From positions 121,277,680 through 121,341,679 of the forward strand of contig NC_089240.1 of NCBI RefSeq assembly GCF_963924675.1: 64,000 nt of DNA. The letters run 5' to 3'. The notes under the pieces were generated by a model. It did not search any database and was not told the DNA's origin. It was given only the letters and a program-made list of their open reading frames with translations. Origin of the DNA: Phocoena phocoena. Taxonomy: Eukaryota > Chordata > Mammalia > Artiodactyla > Phocoenidae. The translations under genes and the position numbers were made by a program. Below are positions 33,762 through 45,658 of the stretch, piece by piece; positions within the stretch are counted from its first letter, which is position 1, and each line of letters begins with the position of its first letter.

Positions 33762-34044
33762 CTTTCTCAGTTTTAACACTGAGAGTCCCGTGCCCTGGGA
33801 CTCAGTCCAGGGAAACGGGAATGATTGGCCACCCTACCTGGCCAGCTATTCCAAAAACACAGGACAACAGACCAAAGAGGATCGGCCCCGACTGTACAGA
33901 TGTACCTCACAAAGTGTATTACCAGTGCCAACTTCTACTGGGTCGGGAGCTCGTAACATCCTCCTCCTGGTCTTCTTCCTCTTAGATGTTCTCCTCTCCT
34001 CCTCTTCTTCTTCTTGCTTAAAATCTATGTGTTTAACAATTTAA

Positions 34045-34300
34045 TTTTTTTTAAGAATAAAAGTTTACAGTATCTGCCAGGCATTGTACTAAATGTTGAG
34101 AATTCAGCAGTGAACAACAGAAAATCCCTGACCTCGTGGAGCTTGCATTCTGGTTGGAGAGAGAAACAGAAAAACCCAAATACCTTAGTGAAATAGATAA
34201 TATGTCAGCTGGTGATAAGTGATATGGAGAAAAATGAAGCACGAAAGCAAGGGAGAGAGTGGTGTTTGTGGGATGCCGTTTTTTTAGACGTTGTTAGGGA
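34045..34300. repeat. Old interspersed repeat, family not named
   Basis: CTGCCAGGCATTGTACTAAA, TCCCTGACCTCGTGGAGCTT and GGTGATAAGTGATATGGAGA are a very common mammalian repeat signature. I do not recall the family name for certain. Confidence 0.6.
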
Positions 34301-34649
34301 AGGTCTCTGATGAGACGTGGCTTTATCATTTACAAAGTCATTTCCTACATTATTTCAATTATATGGGCATTTTCAAAGAACAGTATTATCAGATTAAACT
34401 TCAGTTTATACCCCTATTTAGTTTGCAACAGTCTTTCACTGCAGCAGCCAAATGTTTTAATTCCTCCCCTGAGTTCCTGTAACCGCTCTTCCAGTAGTGG
34501 CATTTGTTCTGTGGGAGCGTTCCATAAGGATATGTGAGAGCTTTCGAACATCCCAAAGGGCCATGACAGTTGCAATGCAAACATTACCAAGGTCTTTTAA
34601 AAACATAATTTGCATTGTTTATGCTTCCAGGTGTTATGGAAAAATAAAA

Positions 34650-35050
34650 ATAAAGCTCTACTGAACGACAGTACCTAACAAAGTGTCTGGGGACACAGAA
34701 TACATTCAACAAATATCTGTGGAATAAATGGATTTATAGAAATTCAAAATCAAAGCCTTTGATCTTTATTCAAATGTCAATTTCTCAGTGAAGCCTGCTG
34801 TGATTTCCATATTTAGAACTGCAACCCCTCTCCTACACTATCCTCCTTCTCAGCTACAGTTTTTCTCCATAGAACTTATCACTATCTTAACTCCCTCATG
34901 CGTTGTTTATTTTATTGTCTTTCTCCTCTCATTACAATGTAAGTTTCATGAGGGCAAAATTATTATGTTTTATTCACTGGCATATCATCAAGCCCCAAGA
35001 ATGATGCCTAGAAAACAGGTGCTCAAATATATTTAACATATGAAAGAATC
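34650..35050 (+). repeat. L2 LINE 3' end
   Basis: A short tail (GTGTCTGGGGACACAGAATA ... CAACAAATATCTGTGGAATA) is followed by a second L2 end with ACTTATCACTATCTTAACTC, GTTTCATGAGGGCAAAATTA and GCTCAAATATATTTAAC. Two adjacent L2 tails are present. Confidence 0.75.
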
Positions 35051-35059
35051 CATGACTTT

Positions 35060-36220
35060 CTCTCAAATTCATCCTTTTTCTCTACATCAACTACCAGCAC
35101 TTCCACCATCTCTCCTGCGGACTATTATGTCCTCCTAATTGACCCCTCTACCACCTCTCCAAAAGAATTTCTACATGACAGTCAAAATAATCCTTCTGAA
35201 ATGAAGGATTTATTATGCTATTTTGAGACTTAAAATCCTTAGGATAATGTCCATACTCCTCCTAATCTGTAAGACCCAACTTGAGATAGTTTCCACCTAT
35301 CTTTTTCAGCCACATTTCCCATCCTGTTACTTACACACATTTTAAACTCTATTTCTCATGACCTAAGCCAGCCCCCCACCTTGGGGCATAATGTGTACAA
35401 GACTTTCCCAGAGTAAGTGGCAACTCCATTCTTCCATTTTCTCAGGCCATCCATAGACCTTGGAAGCATCCTTTTGCACACCCCATATCTAATCCAGCAA
35501 CAAATAATGTTGCCTCTGCCTTCAGCATACACCCAAATCCAACCACATCTCAGTGCCTCCACCGTGACCTCTCTAGACGACGTCACTACCACCATCTCCT
35601 GTCTGCTTCCACTCCTCTTGCCCTTCTACAGCCTGTTATCCACAGCGGGGCCAAGGTCACCTTTCACAATACAACCTAGAAATGGTCTTCCCTTGCTCTT
35701 AATTCTCTAATAGCAACCATCTCACTTTGAATAAAGCCCAAAGTCCTTACCATGGCCTGTAAGGGCCGTCATGGCCTGATCCCTGTCTAATCTCTGATGT
35801 CACTGCCTGCCACCCTCTCCCTTCCTAACTGAGCTCCACTCACACTGACATCCATATTGTCTTAGATCTTAATGCTATTCCTGCCTCAGGACCTTGAACT
35901 TGCTGGCTGTTCACTCTACACTGTTTGCTCTCTTACCTCATTCATGTTTCTGCTCAAATGTCACCACCTCAGAAACCACATTTTAAAAGCCTCCTCCCCC
36001 ATTCTCTACCCTCTAAGCTTGCTTTATTTTTCTTCCTATCATCTGATGGTGTAAGTTTATTCACTTTTTTTTACTGTCCAGTTCCCATACTAAAATGCAG
36101 GCTCTAGCAAGGAAGAAACTTTATTTTGTGCACTGCTCTATCCCCAAGTACCTGGAATAGTGCGTGGAACACAGCAGGCAGCAGGCAGTCAATAAATATT
36201 TGTTCAGTGAATGAATACTT
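35060..36220 (+). repeat. L2 LINE, longer segment
   Basis: Covers much of the L2 3' region: TGACAGTCAAAATAATCCTT, GATAATGTCCATACTCCTCC, AGTCCTTACCATGGCCTGTA, CTAACTGAGCTCCACTCACA, TGCAGGCTCTAGCAAGGAAG and AATAAATATTTGTTCAGTGA. The order partly repeats, so two L2 pieces are probably adjoined. No frame survives. Confidence 0.78.
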
Positions 36221-36229
36221 TCTTTGCAC

Positions 36230-36545
36230 ATGTTATTTTCTCAGACTAAAATGCCTTTTTTCACCTTTGGTGAAATAGGCGAAGCATTTTTTAAGGCCTA
36301 ACTCAATTGTTTCTTCTTCGCTGAGGTACCTCAGTACTCTCTTCTCCATCCCACCTCACCTCAGGAAAAATGAACTGATCTTTTCTCTGACTTGCCTTGA
36401 CATTTCATCCATATATGTACAGCATTCAGTCTGTTGTATTATACTATTTTCTTTTGTTCTTCTGAGCCACTTACTTCCATCCCAGTCTGGTAGCCCCTTC
36501 AGGATGCAGAATATGTAGATATTTTGTAGTCCCCTATTTCCTCTG
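36230..36545 (+). repeat. L2 LINE fragment
   Basis: Phrases such as AAGGCCTAACTCAATTGTTT and AGCCCCTTCAGGATGCAGAA keep the L2 order but are strongly diverged. Confidence 0.5.
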
Positions 36546-36699
36546 CAGGACTGACTACATAATTTTCAACACCCCATGTAAAACGAAAATGTGAAAATAA
36601 GAAATTCAAGATGGCAACAGCAGAACTTAAGCCAAGCATGGGATCCCTCTATGCATGGGGCCATGTGTGACTACACAGGTGACATACCCATAAAGCTGG

Positions 36700-36985
36700 C
36701 CCTGCTCCTCTGGCAATCAGAGGCGCTTCTTTCAGTCTCTTATTCACAAGTCAGTGCTTCTCTGAAGGCTTCCCTGCCCCCATTCCAAACACTCCAGGCA
36801 GAGGTAGCTGTGTCTCCCACAATATTTTCACAGCTCTCAGTGCTTACCTTTATGAACATTTATACTACACTGTAATTGTTTGTTTCGTTGTCATTCTTAA
36901 TCTATTGTGAGTTCTACCAGACGTCAACTTTGACTGATTCACCACTGAGCCTGACACGTGGGTACTCAGCAAACGCTTATTCATC
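36700..36985 (+). repeat. L2 LINE 3' fragment
   Basis: GAAGGCTTCCCTGCCCCCAT, CTACACTGTAATTGTTTGTT and GAGCCTGACACGTGGGTACT follow the L2 3' end. Confidence 0.6.
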
Positions 36986-38007
36986 AAATGAGGGTCTACT
37001 GAAAATCCTAGCCTTCCATTGTAATGCATACGAAAAGAAGTTTTGCAAATTTATATGCAAACAACTCAAAACAACTCCCCTAATACTGCTGAGCCCGGGG
37101 TGTTTCATGTAAAGGGACACACTTTCAAAAGACAATTTTTTTGCTCTATTCATCCCAGCATTCTGAAGATAACACGAAGCCTTTGAACGTCGTGGATTCC
37201 AGATGAACTGGGTCTGCGCCATATGTATGTACTTTGATGAATTTTAAAATGGAACCCACTAAAATATTGACGTGCAACATTTGGGATGGGAATTGAAAAG
37301 TAATTTAGAAAGAAAACAAGTCAAGTCTGTTCTCCGCTGATACTAAATGCTGTTTGGACTCCCTTGGCAGCCTCTAACGCATTAACTTCTTTCTTTTTTC
37401 ATTTTTCCTTTAGAATATGTTCTCATCCTTGTTTTCTGTGAATTACGAGAGAGAATTTTTTAGTCTCCCATAGTTTTACTGTCTGGTAAAATAACTGCTC
37501 TGAACATAACTGCATTATTTTCTTAAAGGTAAACAGTTGTTAAAATTCAGAATCTAATATTGGATAATTAAAATTTCAAGAAAGCATGATAGCAACTTCC
37601 TTTGTATAAACTTGTCTTTAAAATGATGCTCCCCAATCTTATTTTTCCTGTGCATGGCATTTAGTTCCAGGCAGAGCCACTATTATGAGTTGTTAGTTTA
37701 TGCAGAAATGTAGTGAAATGCCTGGTCACCAGAGAACATTATTGATTCATAACACAGCTTCACGGAGTACCTCCAAGTGCATTCTCACAGTTAAACGCTG
37801 CACAGGAAAGGAACCTTGCTAAAAGCTGCGATGTAATGAGAACCTTCCGCTCTCTCCACTAACTGAACCTCCTTGCACAGGTCTAAAAATTGTGTTACTC
37901 TGGTTTTGTTATTTTGAAGCTCTAGGGATTAACTAGCTATTATAACAGCTAGATTAATAATTCAGAAATTATATAAACAGTTCACACCACACTTCATGCA
38001 AACACTG
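36986..38007. other. Unassigned, single-copy-looking sequence
   Basis: 1 kb with no repeat recognised; only short frames. The 37120-37900 stretch is free of simple repeats and could be conserved non-coding DNA, which I cannot test. Confidence 0.35.
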
Positions 38008-38022
38008 AATAACAGATTCTTT

Positions 38023-38143
38023 TCCATTTCTGGCCGTGCTGCGCAGCTTGCAGGATCTTAGTTCTCTGACCAGGGGGTTGAACCTGGGCTCTCGGCAATG
38101 AAAGCACCGAGTCCTAACCACTGGACCTCCAGGGAATTCCCGA
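38023..38143 (-). repeat. CHR-type SINE, 120-bp minimal variant
   Basis: Reverse copy between AATAACAGATTCTT-like (38008-38022) and AATAACAAATTCTT (38144-38157) duplications, which differ at one base. The tail is short and not a clean A/T run, so this copy is older than most. Confidence 0.88.
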
Positions 38144-38389
38144 AATAACAAATTCTTGAGGCTGAACTGGCCTATTCTATTCCAATTTTCCATGAAGAGA
38201 AGGGCTGGCTCTTCCAAAGCATCCAGACAGATAGAAAAGAACTGACCTAATCTGAAAAAAGGTTATCTGTTAAAAATCTGTACTAAACATTATTATTAAT
38301 GATGTAACATCTGAAACATTTTCCTTAAAATCTCGAAAGAGACAAAGAGGTTCACTATCAGCACTTCTATTCTAACTTGTACTGCAGGA

Positions 38390-39235
38390 TCCAGCCTGTA
38401 CAGTTAGGCATGGGAAGACAGTGATCACAGGTATAAGAATTAAAGAGAAAGAAATAAAACTGTCATTATTTGCAAATGATATGGTTTACTATCTACAGAG
38501 AAAAGCAAAAGTTACCTCAAATTATGAGAAATAATGAGAATTTAGTATGGCGACACTATGTAAAATCAATACGTAATATTAACAAGAAGTATATGCATTT
38601 GCATAGTGTTTATTCTGAGTCAGGTGATACCGTAAGTACTCCATTTATATTAACTAACTTTAATAATCACAACAACCCAACAAGATATTCCTATTTTAAA
38701 CTTTAGGAAACTGAACAGAGGATTGTAGTAATTCGAACAGATTTACACAATAGTAGTGGTAGAGCCAGGATTCAAACCTAGGTAAGCTAATTCCAGTGAC
38801 AAAGCTCAGTCACTACGTTATATTCAATTACTTGAAGCAGAATTAGAAAATATATTTTTAAAGGATGTGTTCCATAATATCAACAAAATAGAACTTCCTC
38901 AGAATAAATCTATCAAAAGATAACCAAGACTTGTATAGAGAGAATTGTAAAATGGCATTGAAATACATTAATAAGAAGAATTAAATAATTACAGACATTT
39001 ACCATGTTCACGGAAAAGATTCAATATCATAAAGGTTTTCTTCCCAAATTGACCTATAGATTTTATTAAATACCAATTATAATCCCAACAAGGCGTTTCA
39101 AGAAAATTGGCAGTCTGATTCTAAAATCTGTATGAAAAAACAAAAGTCAAACAATATTTAAGAACCCACTGAAGAAGCAAAATCAGGTGGGTATGTACAC
39201 ACTTTACTATTAAGCTATAGCTATTAAGGCAATGT
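38390..39235 (+). repeat. Old L1 LINE, ORF2 region, interrupted by MIR
   Basis: Left part: GAAATAAAACTGTCATTATT and TGCAAATGATATGGTTTACT. Right part (38850-39235): GAACTTCCTCAGAATAAATC, AATTATAATCCCAACAAGGC and AGCTATTAAGGCAATGTGGT. These are successive pieces of L1 ORF2. About 230 bp of MIR lies between them. Confidence 0.78.
38590..38822 (-). repeat. MIR SINE inside L1
   Basis: Reverse MIR with AATAATCACAACAACCCAAC, TAGTGGTAGAGCCAGGATTC and AAACCTAGGTAAGC. L1 sequence lies on both sides. Confidence 0.75.
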
Positions 39236-39300
39236 GGTATGGGCAGAGAGGGAGACAGAGAGAAACAGAGAGAGAGAGACAGAGGCGGAGACACAGAGAG
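39236..39300. repeat. (GA)-rich tract
   Basis: Imperfect GAGAGACAGAGA repeats, about 60 bp. Confidence 0.85.
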
Positions 39301-39339
39301 ATTGGCTCATGGAACATAAAAGTAAAAGCCCAGAAGAAG

Positions 39340-39745
39340 ACCCACGCCCTACTCACCTCAAAGCTTTTACACGTGTACTCTTCCCTCTGCCTGGAAGGCT
39401 CTCTCCACTTTGATATCTTCACAGCTTATTCTCATATCATCTTCAGGTCTTTACTCACACGTCACTTTCTCAGCGAGGTCTTTCTTGACCGCCCTATACA
39501 AAATTCACCTTTCCCTAGTGTCACTTTCCCTTCTCTGCTTCACTTTGCCCATAGCACTTATCACAATCTGCCATACTATGTGTTTAACTAATTTGTTTTA
39601 TTTGATTTCATCCTCAGAAATAACGTGAGCTCCATGAGGGCAAGGATCTGTATCTCGCTTATTCACTTCTGTCTCGTCAGTACCTAGAACAGTGCTTGGC
39701 ACAGAGTAACAAATATTTACTGAGACACTGTATTGAGTGAGTCTC
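39340..39745 (+). repeat. L2 LINE 3' end
   Basis: TTCCCTCTGCCTGGAAGGCT, CTTTCTCAGCGAGGTCTTTC, GTGAGCTCCATGAGGGCAAG and AGTACCTAGAACAGTGCTTG are in the L2 order, with the tail 'ggcacagagtaacaaatatttactgag'. One of the best L2 copies here. Confidence 0.85.
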
Positions 39746-39917
39746 CTGACTAGTTTATAACGTTTCCAGTCTGTCTCAAACCACATTACCCCAGCCCTGC
39801 TCTTGAATATGATACTGAACTTTCTTCAAAGCAACTGTGCTCAGATCACTTATTAGGATTTTGCTTTGTATTCTGTTATAGTTGATGAAGTACTTTTGAA
39901 AGAGTGGGGTGTAGTGG

Positions 39918-40382
39918 TGTAAACGTTCCCCTTCTTCCCTTTCAAGTTCTTTGGCTGGTCTAATAATCAAACTGACAGATTAACAGGAGCAAAATAAATT
40001 TAATTACATGTATACAGGACACCCACAAAAACAAGAAGACTCAAGGCAGTCCGGCAATTAAGACTTATATTCCATTGGGAACCAAGGGGAAGGAGATGGG
40101 GTTTGGGGTTTCAAAGGGGAGGAATACAATTCACAAGTAGCTGAGAAGACCAAAAGTTTAGTAAACAAATGTTGGCAATGAGGTGCAGGTAAATCTTCCT
40201 GATATAGAAAGTTATCTCTGGTAATAGGTCTCTTTCTGGTACAGGCCCTCTAATCTAAATTCTTTTAGGCAGTTAGGGGAGAGGTAAAGCTTTCCCTGAG
40301 TCTGCTGCATCTTAATTGCCTTCAGCTCAAAACAAGCCACATGCCAAAGCAGCACACTTTGGGGTATAATATTCCGCTCCAT
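39918..40382 (-). mobile_element. Solo LTR of the provirus family, minus strand
   Basis: Begins on the plus strand at about TGTAAACGTTCC, with TTTGGCTGGTCTAATAATCA, AATTTAATTACATGTATACA and the CCCTCTAATCTAAATTC block, and ends at about CCGCTCCATA. About 465 bp. On the minus strand ATTAAATTTA (complement near 39998-40006) may serve as the polyadenylation signal. No clear duplication at the edges. It faces another LTR 70 bp away. Confidence 0.75.
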
Positions 40383-40452
40383 ATCAGGGGAAAATGTATA
40401 CTTTCCTCCCCCAACACAAGAAGGCGATCAAACTCTTTGTGTTTTGGGTGTT

Positions 40453-40984
40453 TGCTTTAAAGGGGAGAATTTGACACCCCAAAGTATGCCTCTTTGGTAC
40501 AAGGATTACTTTGGGCAGGATATTTTGAGAAACTGCAGGCACAGGAGAAGCTCTGAAAACCAAGTAGAAGTTACCCTTTTGTAAGAGACATTTATATCTG
40601 TCAGGGAAATCTCCATTTGTAAGGTCTGTCTATACCAGAAGGAGGAGGAAGATTCTAATCTCTAGAAATTTATCAATGGAGAAGGCAACCAGCTGAATCT
40701 GTACAACAACCTTCCCTTGTTCACTGTGCTCTTCCTGGTCACCTCGCATAACTGGCTCCCCTGACCACCAACATCTTTCTTTTGTCTCTAGCTGAAGATG
40801 ATATTTAAGGTGGTGGCTTGGGTCATTAAAGAGCTTTTCAGGTTTCCTGGGTCATGCATACAGGAGCTGTCCATATTATTAAACGTCTGTTTGTTTTTCT
40901 TCTGTTAAGCTGTCCTTTGTATTACAAGGGGGTCTCGGCAAAGAACCTAGATGGTAGAGGGAAAATTAGTTTTCCTTCTCCACA
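40453..40984 (+). mobile_element. Solo LTR of the provirus family, plus strand
   Basis: U3 start near AGGGGAGAATTTGACACCCC, a GATATTTAAGG TATA-like block at about 40799-40809, an ATTAAAC polyadenylation-like signal at about 40878, the family's R/U5 end (TTTTTCTTCTGTTAAGCTG) and a final CTCCACA. About 532 bp. It belongs to a different subfamily from the facing LTR, sharing mainly the ends. Confidence 0.75.
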
Positions 40985-41689
40985 GCTTCTTTTGCTAAGG
41001 AAAATCTTTTCCCTGTGTCCACTAGATTCAAAACCCAAAGTTACAGAATACCTGGAAGACACCCACGTACACAGACTTTCCTTTTGGAGTTTGTGTCCAC
41101 TGAGAGGGACTGGCATTGAGGAGATCAAAGCCCTTTGAGCTGGGAGAGAAAGCGTGAGCCTTTTGGAGAGAACAAGGAGACCAGCACACCATTCTTTCAA
41201 TTTCCTCTTGTATAGCATACTCCACAGTACATTATAAAGGATATTAAATAAGGTACAGTTCATACACATGGAGCTCTAAAACCAACCACATGTGAAATTA
41301 TCTCTTTCTGGAAACTTTAGAGTTGGTTTTTCAATAGATTTTGAACTCTGTAGGTCTATCGTTGCCTATAAAACTTTTTTCAGTATTAATTAGTGAAGCA
41401 CAATTTGACATTATGAGCATAATAAAAAAAAACAAGGGTAAAAAAATCACCCTGAATTCACCCTGAAACAGTAGCTGAACAACTTAAATAAAAAAACAGA
41501 TGAAGAATCTATGCAAGTTAGAAAAAAGTGAGAATTCCTAAAACATGAGCAATATTAGAATCTTGCCATCCTGATAAGGGGGAGGGGGTGCTCAAAGCCA
41601 GATTTAATTTAATTCTATTTGAAACTGAATTTTGTGCCATTTCTTGCAATAAGAGTTGCGGAGCACATTTATACTTTCTGCACAAACCT
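40985..41689. other. Unassigned non-coding sequence
   Basis: Nothing recognised. Confidence 0.4.
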
Positions 41690-42225
41690 GACCACTCTGC
41701 TCCTCTTCTCAAAACACTCTAATGAGTCTCCAGGGCCCTCAAGATAAAGCCTCAGCTTGTTAGTACACCAAAGTTTCCTCTTCATGACCAGGCACCTGTA
41801 AGTCTTAGCCCTTACAATGCCCCTCATATTCAGTTTCTAGTCATACCTGCAGTTTTCCACACAAGCCATCTTCTCTCTCACCTCTTGCCTTTGTTCCTGG
41901 TGCTTCAGTTGCTGGGATAGAGCACTCATTCCCCTGTTCTTTGCAAGGAGAACTTACTCATCCTTCAAGTCTCTGCTCTAGGGAGCCTTTTCTCACCATC
42001 CAACCCCCATGGGAGGCCATACTTATGCCCTTATCTGCATTTGCACAGCCCTCATGCCCATCAGAATACTCATCACACTTGTGTAACTATCCATTTATAT
42101 GTCATCCTCATAAAGCTGTGAGCTCCAGAAGAGCAAAGGTTGTCTGTCTTACCTTTTTATCCATAATGCCTGGCATATAGTAGATGCTTAATAAATATCT
42201 GTTGAATGATGAATGAAGTAGGAAT
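41690..42225 (+). repeat. L2 LINE 3' end
   Basis: Complete terminal series: CTCCAGGGCCCTCAAGATAA, TGACCAGGCACCTGTAAGTC, GTGAGCTCCAGAAGAGCAAA, TGCCTGGCATATAGTAGATG and TTAATAAATATCTGTTGAAT. Confidence 0.88.
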
Positions 42226-42529
42226 TGCTTCTAAGAGGAGCTATTAAACAATGGAGTGGAATGCCTCAGGGGGCAGTAGCTTCTCGTAACTGGGATGCCC
42301 TAGCAGATCATAGTCTACCACCAGTCTGGGAGGCTGTTGCCAGAACACATATTTCAATTAAGGGTTAAGCAACGTGACTTCTGAGGTCTCTTCCAACTCT
42401 GACTTGAAGCAAACAAATCTCTGCAATGTCAAAAAAAAAAAAAATTCTGTCACTTCAATTAAGTTCATTATGTTTGAATTCAAATTTATGTTCAATTTAT
42501 ATGTAATATAACCCCCTGCCATTGGCTGG

Positions 42530-42715
42530 ATACCCTCACATACATTATCTCATTTTGTCCTCACTATTATTTGAAGCACATTTTGCCATCTCCATCTTAC
42601 AGATCAGGAAACTGAAGCTCAGCAAGGTAGCATTCACAGAGCCAAGATTCAGATTTTGATGGGTTTGACTCAGAGTTCAGGGACCTCTCCATTACATCCT
42701 ACTTAAACGATCTTG
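42530..42715 (-). repeat. MIR SINE
   Basis: Reverse MIR: CATTATCTCATTTTGTCCTC, TTACAGATCAGGAAACTGAA and GCTCAGCAAGGTAGCATTCA. Confidence 0.75.
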
Positions 42716-44165
42716 CACGGTGCTAAGATTCCCGAGGAAGTTGCGTGAACATAACATAGACGGTCAGAGACACTTGGAAAGAAAGGTGGCCTAAGGGAAA
42801 GTTTGATAAGTGAGCCTAAATGTTGGATACTCTTTCCCTGTCCTGCTTCCTGGTGACCCCTTGATGCTTTTCTCCTACCCTCAGGATTATACTTTAATAA
42901 CTGAAATTAAGTTATCCACTACTGAAACACAAATGAACTCATTACTGTTAATATTAATTTGTGCCAATGTTCAAAGAATTTTAAGCCTGCTTTGGAGTTT
43001 GAGAAACTGCTTTAGGAATCACTGAAAAATAAAACATGGAAAGGTACGAATGGAAAATAGCAGTCCTGTTTGATGAATCTGGCTCTATTTTGGGTTTTCC
43101 CTGTGGGGTTTTGGGGAAACTTCTTTAGGCAAAATGTATCACAAATTATGCATGCTCTTCTTCAGAAATTAATGATCAGAACTATGAATACAGCAATGTT
43201 GAGAATTTCAACTCTCCAAGCAATATTTCATCTTTACTCACAAATATATGCAGAAAACAAGCTGATATTAAATTTTTCTTTTTTTATCTTATGACATTGG
43301 AATACTACTTCATTAATATTTTTTTAGAGGAGGAGGAGTCTTAATTTTTATTTAACTTTTTCTTCAACATCAGCCATGAAAATAAATTATAAGGGAAATA
43401 TACTTGTTGATCATTCTTCCTTTTTCACCTCGCTTTCCCTTTTGACAGAAAATGAAATGTACAGTAAAAATGGAGAAAATGCAAACATGTCTGCCCATCC
43501 AGAGCACATGGATTTTAATAGAATATAGATCATCTTTATCAAAAATGAAAAGATCAATGTCCTACTTGAAACATTTATCCCAAACTTAAACCTTTACAAT
43601 ATTAATTCTCATATCCCTCAAAGAATAACTATAACATGGCTATTAATTTCTATGAAAAGAGAAAAAAATATGTGAAGGACAAATCATAAAATGATGCATT
43701 GAGTGACAAAAATGTTACTTTAATGTTAAAACTTTGTTTTTGTCTTTCCACAATACTAGCAGAATTGTACTGGATGAAGGGGGTTAAAGGAGAACTTTAC
43801 ACTTAAAACATGAACTCAACGTACCTCTTCAATTTTAAAAGAAATATCTAAACAAACACTATAATAAATAATTGCATTAGGATAGTACTCTAGGCATAAA
43901 TCTCTGATTCCATACTCTTGCAAGGAGAATTTTAACAAGGAAGATTTTGTTCATTATGTCAAGTCAAAAATATTAGTATTACCTTTGTGTTCCTGATTGT
44001 TTTCATGAGTTCCTGAAAATGTCACTCAATTAGAATTTATTACTCTAAAATTTAAGAGTCTTAGACTTTTTGAGTCTTTCATCACATAGGCAGGTTGAAA
44101 AGCAACATTGATCACTTCACCTAGACATGTTTGTAACAGACAAATACCTAGAAAAATCAGTCATT
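42716..44165. other. Unassigned A/T-rich sequence
   Basis: 1.45 kb without a recognised repeat or exon-like frame. Confidence 0.4.
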
Positions 44166-44169
44166 CTTC

Positions 44170-45165
44170 ATCATTAAGAAAACGAAAAGACAAGCTACAG
44201 ACAGGGAAAAAAATATTTACAATACATATATCTAATAAAGATAGCTATCCAGAATATATAAACTACATCTCCGACTGAATATAAAAAGGTAAACAACTCA
44301 ATTAAAAACCACAAAAATCTGTGCACTGTTAACAAAAAATACGTATCAATGGCCAGTAAGAATATGAAATGATACCCAACGTCATTAGTCAACAGGGAAT
44401 GCCAATTAAAACCACAAAAGACACCACTATATTCACACTAGAATGGTTAAAGTGAACAAGAATGATGACAGGAAGCATTGATGAGAATATGGAACAACTT
44501 GGAATTCTCATGATTACTGGTGGAACTGAAAAATGGTACATCCACTTTGGAAAACAATTTGACAGTTTCTCACGAAGTTAAACATATACTTACCATATGA
44601 TCCAAAATTCCACTCCTAGGCATGTACCCAAGAGAAATAAAAACACGTCTATACAAAAACCTGCATATGAATGTTCATAGCAGCATTATTCACCATAGCC
44701 CAAATCTGGAAACATCCCAAATGTCCTTCAGCTGGTGAATGAATAAGCAAACTGTGGTCCATCCATACAGTGGAATACTACTCAGCAGTAAAAAGGAACG
44801 AACTTTCAACTCACACACAACATAGATTAATCTCACAGCCGTTACGCTGAGAGAAAGAAACCACACACAAATAGCCCATACCGTCTGATTTCATTTATGT
44901 GACATTCTGGAAAAGTTAAATCTAATCTATGGTGACAAAAAGCAGGTAGGTCTTGAACACTGTGGGAGAAGAAAAACTGATTTCAAAGGGGCAGGATAAA
45001 ACATGTTGGGTCATAGAAATATTTTATATCTTGACTCTGGTGATGGTTATATGACTATAGATGTTTGTCAAAACTCATCAAACTGCACCCCTGAAATGGG
45101 TACATTTTATTATATAAATTATAATGCAATAAACTTGTTTTAAAAATTACAATAAGAAAATGCTC
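44170..45165 (+). repeat. Old L1 LINE, ORF2 end and 3' UTR
   Basis: Continuous L1 order: AAATATTTACAATACATATA, AATGCCAATTAAAACCACAA, GAATATGGAACAACTTGGAA, ATGATCCAAAATTCCACTCC, CATAGCAGCATTATTCACCA, TACAGTGGAATACTACTCAG and a 3' UTR with TGGTGATGGTTATATGACTA and TCATCAAACTGCACCCCTGA. Frames are broken by many stops. Clearly older than the L1 at 27544-28067. Confidence 0.9.
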
Positions 45166-45281
45166 ACTTAAAAACGAGAAAGGATGTGAGACTGTAACAA
45201 TAGTTAGTCCGAGGTATATTCTACCAGCAGCAAACGACGGGTCAGCACATCTTCATTTGTAGACAGAAATGGACTATATAT

Positions 45282-45652
45282 TGTTGGGAGCCAAGAAGTT
45301 TTCGCCATTAGAAGATGGCCGACATCCTGCTTCTCTTCCTGCTTAATGAGATAAAAGCCCGCGCCTAAAAACAAAAGCCCGCGCCTAAAAACGAAAGCCC
45401 GCGCACGCAGCACCAATGATAATTTGCCAAATACTTCCCTTATTCTGGATCCCGCCCCCCTTTTCTCTGTACTGTATAAATACAGCTACTGCAGCAATAA
45501 AAGTTTGAGGCTTGATCAGGATTTTGTCTTGCCTCCATTCTTTCGCGTCTCCTGCCCCTTCTTCTCTTTTCAACCCCTACAGGTTCCTCCTCGGACTCAC
45601 AAGGATTTGTCCTGCTGGTCGGGACTCCCGGGGACGCCCGGGGCCGAGCACA
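45282..45652 (+). mobile_element. Solo LTR, class II (ERVK/beta)-like
   Basis: A 371-bp LTR beginning TGTTGGGAGCC and ending CCGAGCACA, flanked by a 6-bp duplication ATATAT (45276-45281 and 45653-45658), the size made by beta-type retroviruses. It has TATAAA at 45475-45480, an AATAAA polyadenylation signal at 45496-45501, and a triple direct repeat of about 20 bp (AAAGCCCGCGCCTAAAAAC) at 45352-45410 in U3, which may be enhancer-like. U5 is C/T-rich. The flank is itself TA-rich, so the 6-bp match carries slightly less weight. No internal genes remain. Confidence 0.88.
45352..45410 (+). repeat. Triplicated 20-bp motif in the LTR U3
   Basis: Three head-to-tail copies of an AAAGCCCGCGCCTAAAAAC unit, the last diverging after GCGC. 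Such U3 repeats often hold transcription-factor sites; that role is inferred here. Confidence 0.88.
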
Positions 45653-45658
45653 ATATAT

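Noticed and set aside
33466..34044. 192-codon open frame, the longest in the window
   Set aside because: Its first half translates a poly-T tract and a CHR SINE, and the same peptide recurs in every other copy of the SINE. It runs into unrelated sequence after the SINE.
39998..40878. Long perfect hairpin from the head-to-head LTRs
   Set aside because: The facing LTRs belong to divergent subfamilies and share mainly their terminal blocks, so extended pairing is unlikely.
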